Assembly (NCBI GenBank): GCA_023401495.1
Contig: JAEXDU010000184.1
Location: forward strand, 1-5,857
DNA: 5,857 nt
From: Bacillota bacterium
GTDB taxonomy: Bacteria; Bacillota; Clostridia; Oscillospirales; Acutalibacteraceae
Direction: 5' to 3'
Shown: piece after piece, positions 1 through 5,648 of the stretch
Layout of the letters: the number at the start of each line of letters is the position of its first letter
Position numbering within the stretch: position 1 is the stretch's first letter
Made by a program: the position numbers and the translations under genes
Notes under the pieces: model-generated
What the model was told of the DNA's origin: nothing
The model's input: the letters and a program-made list of their open reading frames with translations, nothing else
Database searches by the model: none

Positions 1-693
1 GTTCAGGGTATGCACAATGGCGTTTTTGCTCATGCCATCCAAAAACCATGCGTAAATGTTTTTTATAACCTCAGCGGCTTCTTCATCAACGACTAAAGAG
101 TTCTTACCCTTTGGGTTTTTTATGTAGCCATACGCCGCAAACCCGCCGATAAATTCACCGTTGCGCCGCTTGTAATCAAATACCTGCCGTATCTTCTTTG
201 ATGTCTGATAACAGAAATTGTCGTTGATCACGTTGGTAATGGGCACAATCAGATTGGAAATGCTGTCAGGATATAAATAACTGTCGATTCCCTCTGCCAA
301 GCTGATAAACCGCACATTCATCTGCACAAACAGATTTTCAATCAAGCTCCCTGCATCCGTGTAGTTACGGGAAAGTCTGGAAAGGTCTTTGACGATAACG
401 CAATTTACCTTTTTGGCATATATGTCGGACAGCAGCTTTTGAAATCCCTCACGGTTTGTATCTGTGCCGGTGTACCCATCGTCAACATAGGGCGGCTCTA
501 CGCTTTCAAACTCGTCCATGTGCTGTCGGTAGTAATCATCAAGCAATGCTTTTTGATTGACAATGCTGTTGCTGTCGTCCTTTCCACGGTTTAAATCCTC
601 TTTGGATAAGCGGATATACTCACCAAGTTTCCAGCGGGCAATTTGAGGTGAGGATGGTTTTTCCTCAAAGCCCCTGTTTTTTGTTCGTGCCAT
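1..693 (-). CDS. Large serine site-specific recombinase (N-terminal part, truncated by window edge)
   Basis: The 231 visible codons start at ATG 693 and read open to the left edge, so the C-terminal part is missing. Residues about 24-170 are a resolvase/invertase catalytic domain. The candidate nucleophile is Ser30 in EYIRLSKED. Conserved blocks follow: NSIVNQK (42-48), DDGYTGTDTNREGF (71-84) and the arginine-bearing KDLSRLSRN (102-110). Residues from about 175 (RRNGEFIGGFAAYGYIK, then a DEEAAEVI block) begin the 'Recombinase' DNA-binding domain of large serine recombinases such as TnpX and TndX of clostridial transposons. Such enzymes excise and integrate mobile elements by concerted double-strand cleavage through a 5'-phosphoserine link. 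A strong AAAGGAGG at 698-705 lies 4 nt before the ATG and supports this start. The gene lies 81 bp downstream of a small recombinase-associated ORF on the same strand, probably in one transcript. The family is certain. The specific element, and whether the enzyme is intact, cannot be seen. Confidence 0.93.
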   Translation of the reverse strand, partial: MARTKNRGFEEKPSSPQIARWKLGEYIRLSKEDLNRGKDDSNSIVNQKALLDDYYRQHMDEFESVEPPYVDDGYTGTDTNREGFQKLLSDIYAKKVNCVIVKDLSRLSRNYTDAGSLIENLFVQMNVRFISLAEGIDSYLYPDSISNLIVPITNVINDNFCYQTSKKIRQVFDYKRRNGEFIGGFAAYGYIKNPKGKNSLVVDEEAAEVIKNIYAWFLDGMSKNAIVHTLN

Positions 694-756
694 GCGTCCT
701 CCTTTCCATCACATTACATCTAATTTACCATTTCAGCGTAATGCGAAAATATGATT

Positions 757-792
757 GCGGCCTGCAAACAAGCTTTACAGGCCGCTTTTTTT
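757..792 (+). terminator. Rho-independent-type hairpin plus T7, plus-strand polarity
   Basis: An 8-bp perfect GC-rich stem, GCGGCCTG (757-764) with CAGGCCGC (778-785), has a 13-nt loop and is followed by seven T (786-792). The T-tract is on the plus strand, so it should stop rightward transcription. On the minus strand the hairpin overlaps the last codons and stop of the DUF6870-like gene and is followed by only a weak T-rich stretch (ATATTTTCG). No plus-strand gene is visible just upstream. Confidence 0.5.
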
Positions 793-1038
793 GCGTTTCA
801 GGAACTCGGCAAACACATCTTGCAGAGGGGGAGCATTCTCTGAAAACTCCAGCTTTACACCCATATCGCCCACGCGAAAACAATAAGGATTTTTAACCTT
901 TGCTACAATATGTGCCGCCCGTTGCTCCTGTGGTACAGTATTATCAAAGGTAAAGCCGCTAACGTCAACTAAATCCTCTTTGTTTACAGTTTCTATATCG
1001 ATGTTGGCTAATTCCAAAATGGAGATGCGTTTCTTCAA
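775..1038 (-). CDS. Small recombinase-associated protein, DUF6870-like
   Basis: This is an 87-residue acidic/basic soluble protein with no signal peptide or membrane segment. The layout is an N-terminal KKRISILELANIDIETV, a central EDLVDVSGF, then a charged helix and a conserved-looking VKNPYCFRVGDMGVKLEF core (about 48-65), ending in a basic KRKKSGL tail. The order 'L..DI.TVDK..LVDI...KNPYC...GD..VK..F' matches my recollection of DUF6870 proteins, which sit next to serine recombinases in clostridial conjugative and mobilizable elements. Their function is unknown. The start is TTG 1038: an in-frame TGA lies immediately before it (1041-1039), so no longer form exists. An AAGGAGGGGG at 1057-1048 sits about 9 nt upstream. 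The gene ends 81 bp before the recombinase start. A regulatory or accessory role in element excision is inference from context only. Confidence 0.75.
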   Translation of the reverse strand: MKKRISILELANIDIETVNKEDLVDVSGFTFDNTVPQEQRAAHIVAKVKNPYCFRVGDMGVKLEFSENAPPLQDVFAEFLKRKKSGL

Positions 1039-1350
1039 TCACAGTCGCCCCCTCCTTCCATGTATATGAATGGCTGGGATTGTCCCATGAAGAAACAGCA
1101 AGAAACAACACGAAGGTGGTCCCTTGCTATGCCCTCGTAGAATAATGCCTTCTGGCCAAGAGCGGTATTGATAAAGACCGTCTTTGGAAAGAAAACGCAG
1201 AAATTCGATGAAATAGTAAAAATAGCGCCTTGTTGTTATTTCAGGTACTGCACCATACGCTTTGGGCTTAAGGCAATCGCCGAAAAGAGGCGGAGGTTTT
1301 CCGCTGCCTGTATTCTCCGTCTGAACAGGCGTCTTAAATTGTAAATTCAT
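1039..1350 (-). CDS. Doubtful 103-aa ORF upstream of the DUF6870-like gene
   Basis: This open frame runs from ATG 1350 to a TGA at 1041-1039 that directly abuts the TTG start of the next gene. That arrangement would allow translational coupling. The product is very basic, rich in Arg, Gly and Pro, with an aromatic stretch (RRYFYYFIEFLRFL) and no domain I can name. There is no recognisable ribosome binding site before the ATG (TTTCGTCTCAGAA). A second minus-strand frame in the same DNA is also open, after a stop near 1230, and ends 1 codon into the next gene (final residues FIYMEGGGDCD). It lacks an early ATG. Two competing frames without good starts suggest conserved non-coding or decayed element DNA at least as much as a gene. 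Confidence 0.25.
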   Translation of the reverse strand: MNLQFKTPVQTENTGSGKPPPLFGDCLKPKAYGAVPEITTRRYFYYFIEFLRFLSKDGLYQYRSWPEGIILRGHSKGPPSCCFLLFLHGTIPAIHIHGRRGRL

Positions 1351-1360
1351 TTCTGAGACG

Positions 1361-1448
1361 AAAAACTGTCCTCGCCAGATCCGCCGTAGGTTCAGAATGC
1401 GCCTGCGGATGGGCGTACCATCCGTTTTCCGCGCTTTTTACAGTTTTT
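1361..1448 (+). repeat. Composite inverted repeat with internal hairpin
   Basis: The outer arms AAAAACTGT (1361-1369) and ACAGTTTTT (1440-1448) are perfect reverse complements. Inside them is a 7-bp stem, CGGATGG (1406-1412) with CCATCCG (1418-1424), with a 5-nt loop. Short GCGC arms (1399-1402 and 1431-1434) flank it and are followed by T5 (1435-1439). In plus polarity this resembles an imperfect intrinsic terminator. An alternative stem, CCGTAGG (1384-1390) with CCTGCGG (1402-1408, one G-U pair), would exclude the inner hairpin. The role could be terminator, attenuator or element end. Confidence 0.45.
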
Positions 1449-1695
1449 AAAAAAAAATTTTACGATTATTCTGGCTTTGGTGACTGTCACACCTGCATCG
1501 CACCAACATCAGGCAGACCTGGCAGATTCTGTAATGCCCACGCTAAAGGAAAGTGTCAGTTTTTTCCGCCGGACAAACAAAGAAGCTCTTTTGCTGATGT
1601 TTTCTATGCCTGCAGGTCATAGCTGATGTGAATCCGTTGGCGGCATTTGCCATCGTTTTCATCCTTAAGTTGCTGTCGAATTTTTTTCGCAGTTG

Positions 1696-1704
1696 TGTTA
1701 CAAT
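1696..1704 (+). promoter_or_regulatory. Candidate extended -10 promoter for the glycosyltransferase operon
   Basis: TGT-TACAAT has an extended -10 (TGn) followed by a hexamer with five of six consensus bases. No good -35 lies at 17 bp; the TTGCTG at 1670-1675 is too far upstream. Transcription would begin near 1711 and give a leader of about 45 nt that includes the G9 tract and the ribosome binding site. This is prediction only. Confidence 0.35.
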
Positions 1705-1736
1705 ATTGTATGTCCAGAAGGTCATTATTGAGGATA

Positions 1737-1750
1737 GGGGGGGGGAGGGA
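1737..1750 (+). promoter_or_regulatory. G9 homopolymer running into the ribosome binding site
   Basis: Nine consecutive G (1737-1745) run straight into AGGGA, so GGAGGGA (1744-1750) is the ribosome binding site, 5 nt before ATG 1756. This fixes the start of the 516-aa gene. A poly-G run this long is prone to slipped-strand length change or to sequencing error. Confidence 0.6.
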
Positions 1751-1755
1751 ACATC

Positions 1756-3306
1756 ATGTTGTATTACAAACCGAAACATGCGGCTCCCCGCCAGATTCGT
1801 ATGGACCGAATCGTTTTTGTTTTGATATTTCTTGCTGAATTTACCTATGGCATATATTTAGGCTATTTTAAGGGTGTTCTTCTCGGAGACGCCGTAAGCC
1901 GCACTGCCAATGCGTTTTATGTGCTGTTTTGCAAGCCGTATCGCTTTACATCCATGGGCCTTGTGTGGAATCCGCTGCCTAGTGTATTACAGCTTCCCTT
2001 TGTGGCGCTTGCACATTTTTGGCGGCCTATTGTCACCAAAGGAATCGGTGCGGCCGTGGTAACGGCATTCTTTGCCGCATGGCAGGGAAAAACGCTTCTG
2101 CGTACCTTTGAACTGCTAAAGGTGGAACGTCTGCCTTCCCTTGTGATCACTTTGCTGTTCTGCTTCAATCCTTACATATTTTTTTATGGGGCAAATGGAA
2201 TGACAGAAATTATTGCTTCAGCCTTTGCCGTACAAGCTGTTTGTGCACTTTCCCTCTGGATGCGGACGGGACGGGCCAGCCATCTGTTTGCTTTGGGCGT
2301 TGGCTGTGTGGGGATGTTCCTCACCCGCTATGAAGCGATTCCTTTCGCTTTGTCTCTGGGGCTTGGAATGCTCCTCCATATGCTGTTCAGTCGGAGGGAG
2401 CAGAGATACTACCCGGAAGGAAACTGGAAAGAAAGATTTTTCTATGTGGAAGGAACGATGTGGGTTACCTTTCTGCCGCTCATTTACACGGTACTGGTCT
2501 GGATTTTATTTAACTGGACCATTACCGGGAATCCTTTGTATTTTTTGAACTCTGGTTACTCAATGAATGCCTATTCCGATTATTACACCGACTATGGCGG
2601 CATAGCCGGAGCAATATCCTATGTGTGGGCGCGAATCTGGCCGTTTTTGTTTACCCTTGCGGGGCTGCTTTTGGTACGGCTGATGTCGGGAACATTCCTG
2701 AGCTCCGATACCGCTATCATGATCACGGTAACGCTGGGGCTTTCTATCTTCCAGTTTTTTATGATCGCCAGGGGCTCGTCGGGCGGCTATGTGCGGTATC
2801 TCTGCTATCCTTTGATGCTGGCCGCAGCGTGGATGCCGTATCAGTTTTCTGTGCTGAAAAAGGCGGCGCGACGGGCAGCCACGGTTATCTTCTGTGCGGT
2901 GCTGGCTTTTAACAGCGCCTATTTTGCCTGGGCGTTTGAGCATTCTTCCCTGATGAGGGAGGATACTCTGTATATGGTTCCGGCACACACCGAGCAGATT
3001 GCGGATTATATTAATACCAACCTAAGGGATAAAAGAATTTTGATGGATTCCTATCTGACCTATTATGCCATTATGAATGTGGATGACGTGGATCATCTGG
3101 TGATTAGCTGTACACCGGAATTTGCAGAGGCGGTGGCAGATCCTGTGGGGCATAACATTGATTATGTGATTGTGCCGCAGATCGGCAGCTACGGCAATAT
3201 GGATGCTCTGAATATCGCTTATCCCAACCTCTATTGGCATGGGGAGAAATGGTGTGAAGAAGTGACTTCTATAGAGGGGTATAAGATCTACAAAGTGCTG
3301 AAATGA
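1756..3306 (+). CDS. Polytopic GT-C / ArnT-PMT-like membrane glycosyltransferase
   Basis: This is a 516-residue integral membrane protein with about ten hydrophobic helices. A short basic cytoplasmic N-terminus leads to the first helix at about 19-38. The first extracytoplasmic loop carries GDAVSR with Asp45, the position of the catalytic/metal-binding acidic residue in GT-C enzymes that use lipid-linked sugar donors. Later family-like blocks are NPYIFFYGANGMTE (138-151) and TRYE (190-193). After the last helix, near residue 400, an extracytoplasmic C-terminal domain of about 110 residues follows. Size and layout fit the GT39/PMT-ArnT superfamily. Donor and acceptor cannot be read from sequence. 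The start ATG 1756 has GGAGGGA 5 nt upstream. The stop (TGA 3304-3306) overlaps the alternative ATG of the next gene as ATGA, so the two are co-translated. Next to a processive GT2 and a BcsB-like protein, it probably supplies or adds a sugar to the exported polymer (inference). It could instead glycosylate another cell-surface target. Confidence 0.8.
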   Translation: MLYYKPKHAAPRQIRMDRIVFVLIFLAEFTYGIYLGYFKGVLLGDAVSRTANAFYVLFCKPYRFTSMGLVWNPLPSVLQLPFVALAHFWRPIVTKGIGAAVVTAFFAAWQGKTLLRTFELLKVERLPSLVITLLFCFNPYIFFYGANGMTEIIASAFAVQAVCALSLWMRTGRASHLFALGVGCVGMFLTRYEAIPFALSLGLGMLLHMLFSRREQRYYPEGNWKERFFYVEGTMWVTFLPLIYTVLVWILFNWTITGNPLYFLNSGYSMNAYSDYYTDYGGIAGAISYVWARIWPFLFTLAGLLLVRLMSGTFLSSDTAIMITVTLGLSIFQFFMIARGSSGGYVRYLCYPLMLAAAWMPYQFSVLKKAARRAATVIFCAVLAFNSAYFAWAFEHSSLMREDTLYMVPAHTEQIADYINTNLRDKRILMDSYLTYYAIMNVDDVDHLVISCTPEFAEAVADPVGHNIDYVIVPQIGSYGNMDALNIAYPNLYWHGEKWCEEVTSIEGYKIYKVLK

Positions 3307-3312
3307 AAGGGG
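3306..3312 (+). promoter_or_regulatory. Ribosome binding site deciding the start of the GT2 synthase
   Basis: AAAGGGG lies 8 nt before ATG 3321, overlapping the stop of the preceding gene. The in-frame ATG at 3303, which forms the ATGA overlap, has no purine-rich site at the right distance (AAAGTGCTGAA upstream). ATG 3321 is therefore preferred; the 3303 start would add only six residues. Confidence 0.6.
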
Positions 3313-3320
3313 ATGTTGGG

Positions 3321-5648
3321 ATGGAGAAAAATCTGCATGGATTAGGCGAACGAATGGTACGGGCTGGCCTGATCAACAAGGAACAGTTGGCTGACGTGCT
3401 TCTGTGGCAAGAGCAAGAGAACACCCTGCTGGGTGAAACTCTGGTCAATCATGGAATCATCACGGGAGAACAGCTTTTTCGTTTTATCTTCACCAGTCCC
3501 GGGGCGACGCTGGGCGAGGTTTTGATCGGTCATGGCTATATTGACCGTGAACAATTGGCCGAAGCGCTTCGCTACCAAAAAAAATATGGCGGACGATTGG
3601 GTACGATCTGCGTTTCCCTTGGCTTTCTGACAGCCCAGCAGTTGGACTCCGCGCTGGCGCAGCGTGTTGCGCCCAAAGGCCGGCTGGGGGATGAATTGCT
3701 GCGTTTGGGCATCATTACGCAGGAACAACTGGACACCGCGCTGGAAACTCAAAAGCGCAGCGGCGGGCGTTTGGGAGAAATTCTGCTTTTTTTGGAATAT
3801 GTCACGGAGGAGCAGTTATACCGTGCCCTGGCAACGCAGGGAGAAATAGGCCGGCTGGGCAGCGATGTGCGCTTGTCAGACGTGAAGGCTCTGCCTTACG
3901 GGCTTGCCAACCGGTACGCGGCCATTGTGATTCGGGAAGAAAAGCAGTATACCGTTATTGCCGTAGAATCCAAGCTGGATGAAGCTGCCGTCAAGGACAT
4001 GGAAGCTTATCTGGAAAAACCCATTGAGCAGGTTCTGATGACCAATGCGGAACGGCTGCGGTTTTGGGAGCAGGCTTATCGCCGCGAAGAGATTCTGGGA
4101 AGTGTGTTCGCCCTCTATGATGAACAGCCGGAAAACTCCGCGATTGAAACCTTTACCACCCCGCAGTTGGTTACGCTGTTGGCGCTTCTTGCTGTGTTTG
4201 TGGTGTCGCTGGCGGCAAACTGGTTTGTTACTTTGCTCGCACTGGTAATCGTTTTTCAAATTCTCTATCTTGCGATGGCAATCGCGAAATTTTGGATGGT
4301 AATCAAAGGCGCCCGCCACAATGCACAGCTGCGCTTTTCGAAGGAAGAGGTAGCCGCCGTGGATGAGACTAAGTTGCCGGTATACACTCTGCTGATTCCG
4401 GTATATAAGGAAAAAGAAGTGCTGCCTCATCTTTTGAAAAGAATCCAAAACCTTGACTATCCAAAATATAAATTAGACGTTCGAATTTTGCTGGAGGAAA
4501 ATGACCCCGAAACCATTGAATTGGTTCGCGCGATGCGTCTGCCCAGCTACTTTACCCCCATCGTCGTACCGGCATCCATGCCGCAGACGAAGCCCAAGGC
4601 CTGCAACTATGGATTGCTGCAGGCAAAAGGGGAATATGTAGTCATCTACGACGCGGAGGACAGACCGGAGCCGGATCAACTGAAAAAAGCCTATTTGGCC
4701 TTTCAAAAGCTGCCGAAGGAATATGTGTGTATCCAGGCCAAGCTCAATTATTTCAACAGCCGGCAAAATTTGCTTACCAGATTGTTTACGCAGGAGTACA
4801 GCATGTGGTTTGAGCTGCTGCTGGTGGGTATTATGCAGATGGATGTTCCCATCCCGCTGGGGGGCACCTCCAATCACTTTAAAATGGACTTTTTGAGACA
4901 GGTCGGCGGTTGGGACCCTTTCAACGTGACCGAAGATGCGGATCTGGGCATCCGGCTCTACAAGCATCGGTACAAAACCGCGATTCTGGATTCCCGCACT
5001 TGGGAGGAAGCCAACAGCGACGTCAATAACTGGGTTCGCCAACGCTCGCGCTGGATCAAGGGCTATATGCAGACCTTCTTCGTACATATGCGTAAGCCGG
5101 TTAAATTTTACCGCCAGATAGGATTTCGGGGAATGCTAGGGTATCTGGCCATGATTTTGGGAACTCCGTTACTTCCGCTGCTCAACCCCATCTTCTGGGG
5201 GCTGATGGTGGTCTGGCTGATCTTTCAGCCCTTTTGGGTACAGATGTTTTTCCCGGGGCCGATTTACTATATCTCAGTGATTCAGTTGATTGTTGGCAAC
5301 TTTATCTTCGTCTACATGAATATCGTCGGTACGTATTATGTCATCCGTGATTGTGCGATTAAGAAGAATCAGCCTTTTTCCTACGGACTGATTCGGTCGG
5401 GATTGCTGACCCCGATTTACTGGGTTTTGATGAGTGTCGCGGCCTATAAGGCGTTGTTCCAATTGATCGTAAAGCCCCATTATTGGGAAAAGACCCACCA
5501 TGGCTTGACAGAACATTCTGACGTTGATCATGTGCAATACATTGAACAACTGCTGATCGAAGAACAGGCCAGAAACAGGAAGGAAGAAAGTGTGTCAAGT
5601 AATTCATTGAAAAGTAAGGGGACATTGCATGAAACGAAATCGCATTAA
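3321..5648 (+). CDS. MshEN-repeat / GspE-N-like / GT2 cellulose-synthase-like membrane glycosyltransferase
   Basis: Numbering is from ATG 3321 (775 aa); ATG 3303 gives 781 aa. Residues 7-173 are six tandem MshEN-type half-motifs (R/x)LGxxLxxxGxxxxxxLxxxLxxQ. Residues about 178-262 resemble the GspE/PilB N-terminal domain (RLSDVKALPYGLANRY), with no ATPase part. Two helices span about 283-320. The GT2 domain starts at LLIPVYKE (357-364) and has nucleotide-binding acidic residues around EEND (392-395), DAED (444-447), GGTSNH (514-519), the catalytic-base motif TEDADLG (537-543) and acceptor-channel QRSRW (574-578). Two long hydrophobic regions (about 604-642 and 647-677) and a last helix (about 691-715) lead to KPHYWEKTHHG. 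These blocks match the CESA-like GT2 group that includes NfrB, which makes an exopolysaccharide under c-di-GMP control. The enzyme should polymerise an NDP-sugar at the cytoplasmic face and extrude the chain, with c-di-GMP gating inferred from the repeats. The sugar is unknown. All catalytic motifs are present, so it looks active. Confidence 0.88.
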   Translation: MEKNLHGLGERMVRAGLINKEQLADVLLWQEQENTLLGETLVNHGIITGEQLFRFIFTSPGATLGEVLIGHGYIDREQLAEALRYQKKYGGRLGTICVSLGFLTAQQLDSALAQRVAPKGRLGDELLRLGIITQEQLDTALETQKRSGGRLGEILLFLEYVTEEQLYRALATQGEIGRLGSDVRLSDVKALPYGLANRYAAIVIREEKQYTVIAVESKLDEAAVKDMEAYLEKPIEQVLMTNAERLRFWEQAYRREEILGSVFALYDEQPENSAIETFTTPQLVTLLALLAVFVVSLAANWFVTLLALVIVFQILYLAMAIAKFWMVIKGARHNAQLRFSKEEVAAVDETKLPVYTLLIPVYKEKEVLPHLLKRIQNLDYPKYKLDVRILLEENDPETIELVRAMRLPSYFTPIVVPASMPQTKPKACNYGLLQAKGEYVVIYDAEDRPEPDQLKKAYLAFQKLPKEYVCIQAKLNYFNSRQNLLTRLFTQEYSMWFELLLVGIMQMDVPIPLGGTSNHFKMDFLRQVGGWDPFNVTEDADLGIRLYKHRYKTAILDSRTWEEANSDVNNWVRQRSRWIKGYMQTFFVHMRKPVKFYRQIGFRGMLGYLAMILGTPLLPLLNPIFWGLMVVWLIFQPFWVQMFFPGPIYYISVIQLIVGNFIFVYMNIVGTYYVIRDCAIKKNQPFSYGLIRSGLLTPIYWVLMSVAAYKALFQLIVKPHYWEKTHHGLTEHSDVDHVQYIEQLLIEEQARNRKEESVSSNSLKSKGTLHETKSH
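3339..3839 (+). repeat. Six tandem ~29-residue MshEN-type half-motifs (protein-level repeat)
   Basis: Each unit is a 24-residue motif followed by a short spacer. In residues from ATG 3321 they are R1 7-30, R2 36-59, R3 63-86, R4 92-115, R5 121-144 and R6 150-173. Spacers are 5 residues, except 3 between R2 and R3. DNA starts are 3339, 3426, 3507, 3594, 3681 and 3768. The 24-5-24 geometry is that of the MshEN c-di-GMP-binding module. R5 and R6 both keep the leading RLG and closing Gln (R121/Q144 and R150/Q173). R6 has Glu159 where the others have Gly. R4 ends in Arg instead of Gln, and R1-R3 lack the leading Arg. A seventh RLG (178-180) begins the following domain. Confidence 0.85.

Larger units (their letters stand above)
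1351..1755. other. 405-bp divergent intergenic region with structured and homopolymer elements
   Basis: No convincing gene lies between the minus-strand recombinase cluster and the plus-strand glycosyltransferase operon. The region holds a 9-bp inverted repeat (1361-1369 / 1440-1448) around a 7-bp hairpin, an A9 run (1449-1457), an 11-bp odd palindrome GTGACTGTCAC (1480-1490), a short direct repeat GGCAGA (1512-1517 and 1521-1526), a candidate promoter near 1696-1704, and a G9 tract (1737-1745). A plus-strand frame is open without ATG from 1390 to TGA 1624-1626. The boundary between mobile element and chromosome could lie here, but no repeat I can identify marks it. Confidence 0.6.

Noticed and set aside
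648..896. 82-codon plus-strand frame
   Set aside because: It crosses the recombinase start, the intergenic region and the terminator hairpin antisense to two better-supported genes.
1090..1109. Tandem 10-bp repeat (AAGAAACAGC / AAGAAACAAC)
   Set aside because: It is only two imperfect copies, too little to call an iteron or functional repeat.
1480..1490. GTGACTGTCAC palindrome as an operator
   Set aside because: The arms are only 5 bp, it lies more than 200 bp from the predicted promoter, and it matches no known operator I can name.
1543..1779. 78-codon minus-strand frame
   Set aside because: It covers the promoter and ribosome binding site of the operon, has no ribosome binding site of its own, and has no recognisable protein features.
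2560..2988. 142-codon minus-strand open frame
   Set aside because: It is antisense to the GT-C gene, is rich in His/Arg/Gln typical of a reverse-strand shadow, and has no ribosome binding site.
3321..4110. Type II secretion/type IV pilus ATPase (GspE/PilB) gene
   Set aside because: Only the N-terminal sensor-type domains are present. There are no Walker motifs, and the chain continues in frame into a GT2 domain.
3876..5087. Two long minus-strand frames (3876-4448 and 4473-5087)
   Set aside because: Both lie opposite the GT2 gene, whose catalytic motifs prove the plus frame is real. Their composition is that of antisense shadows.
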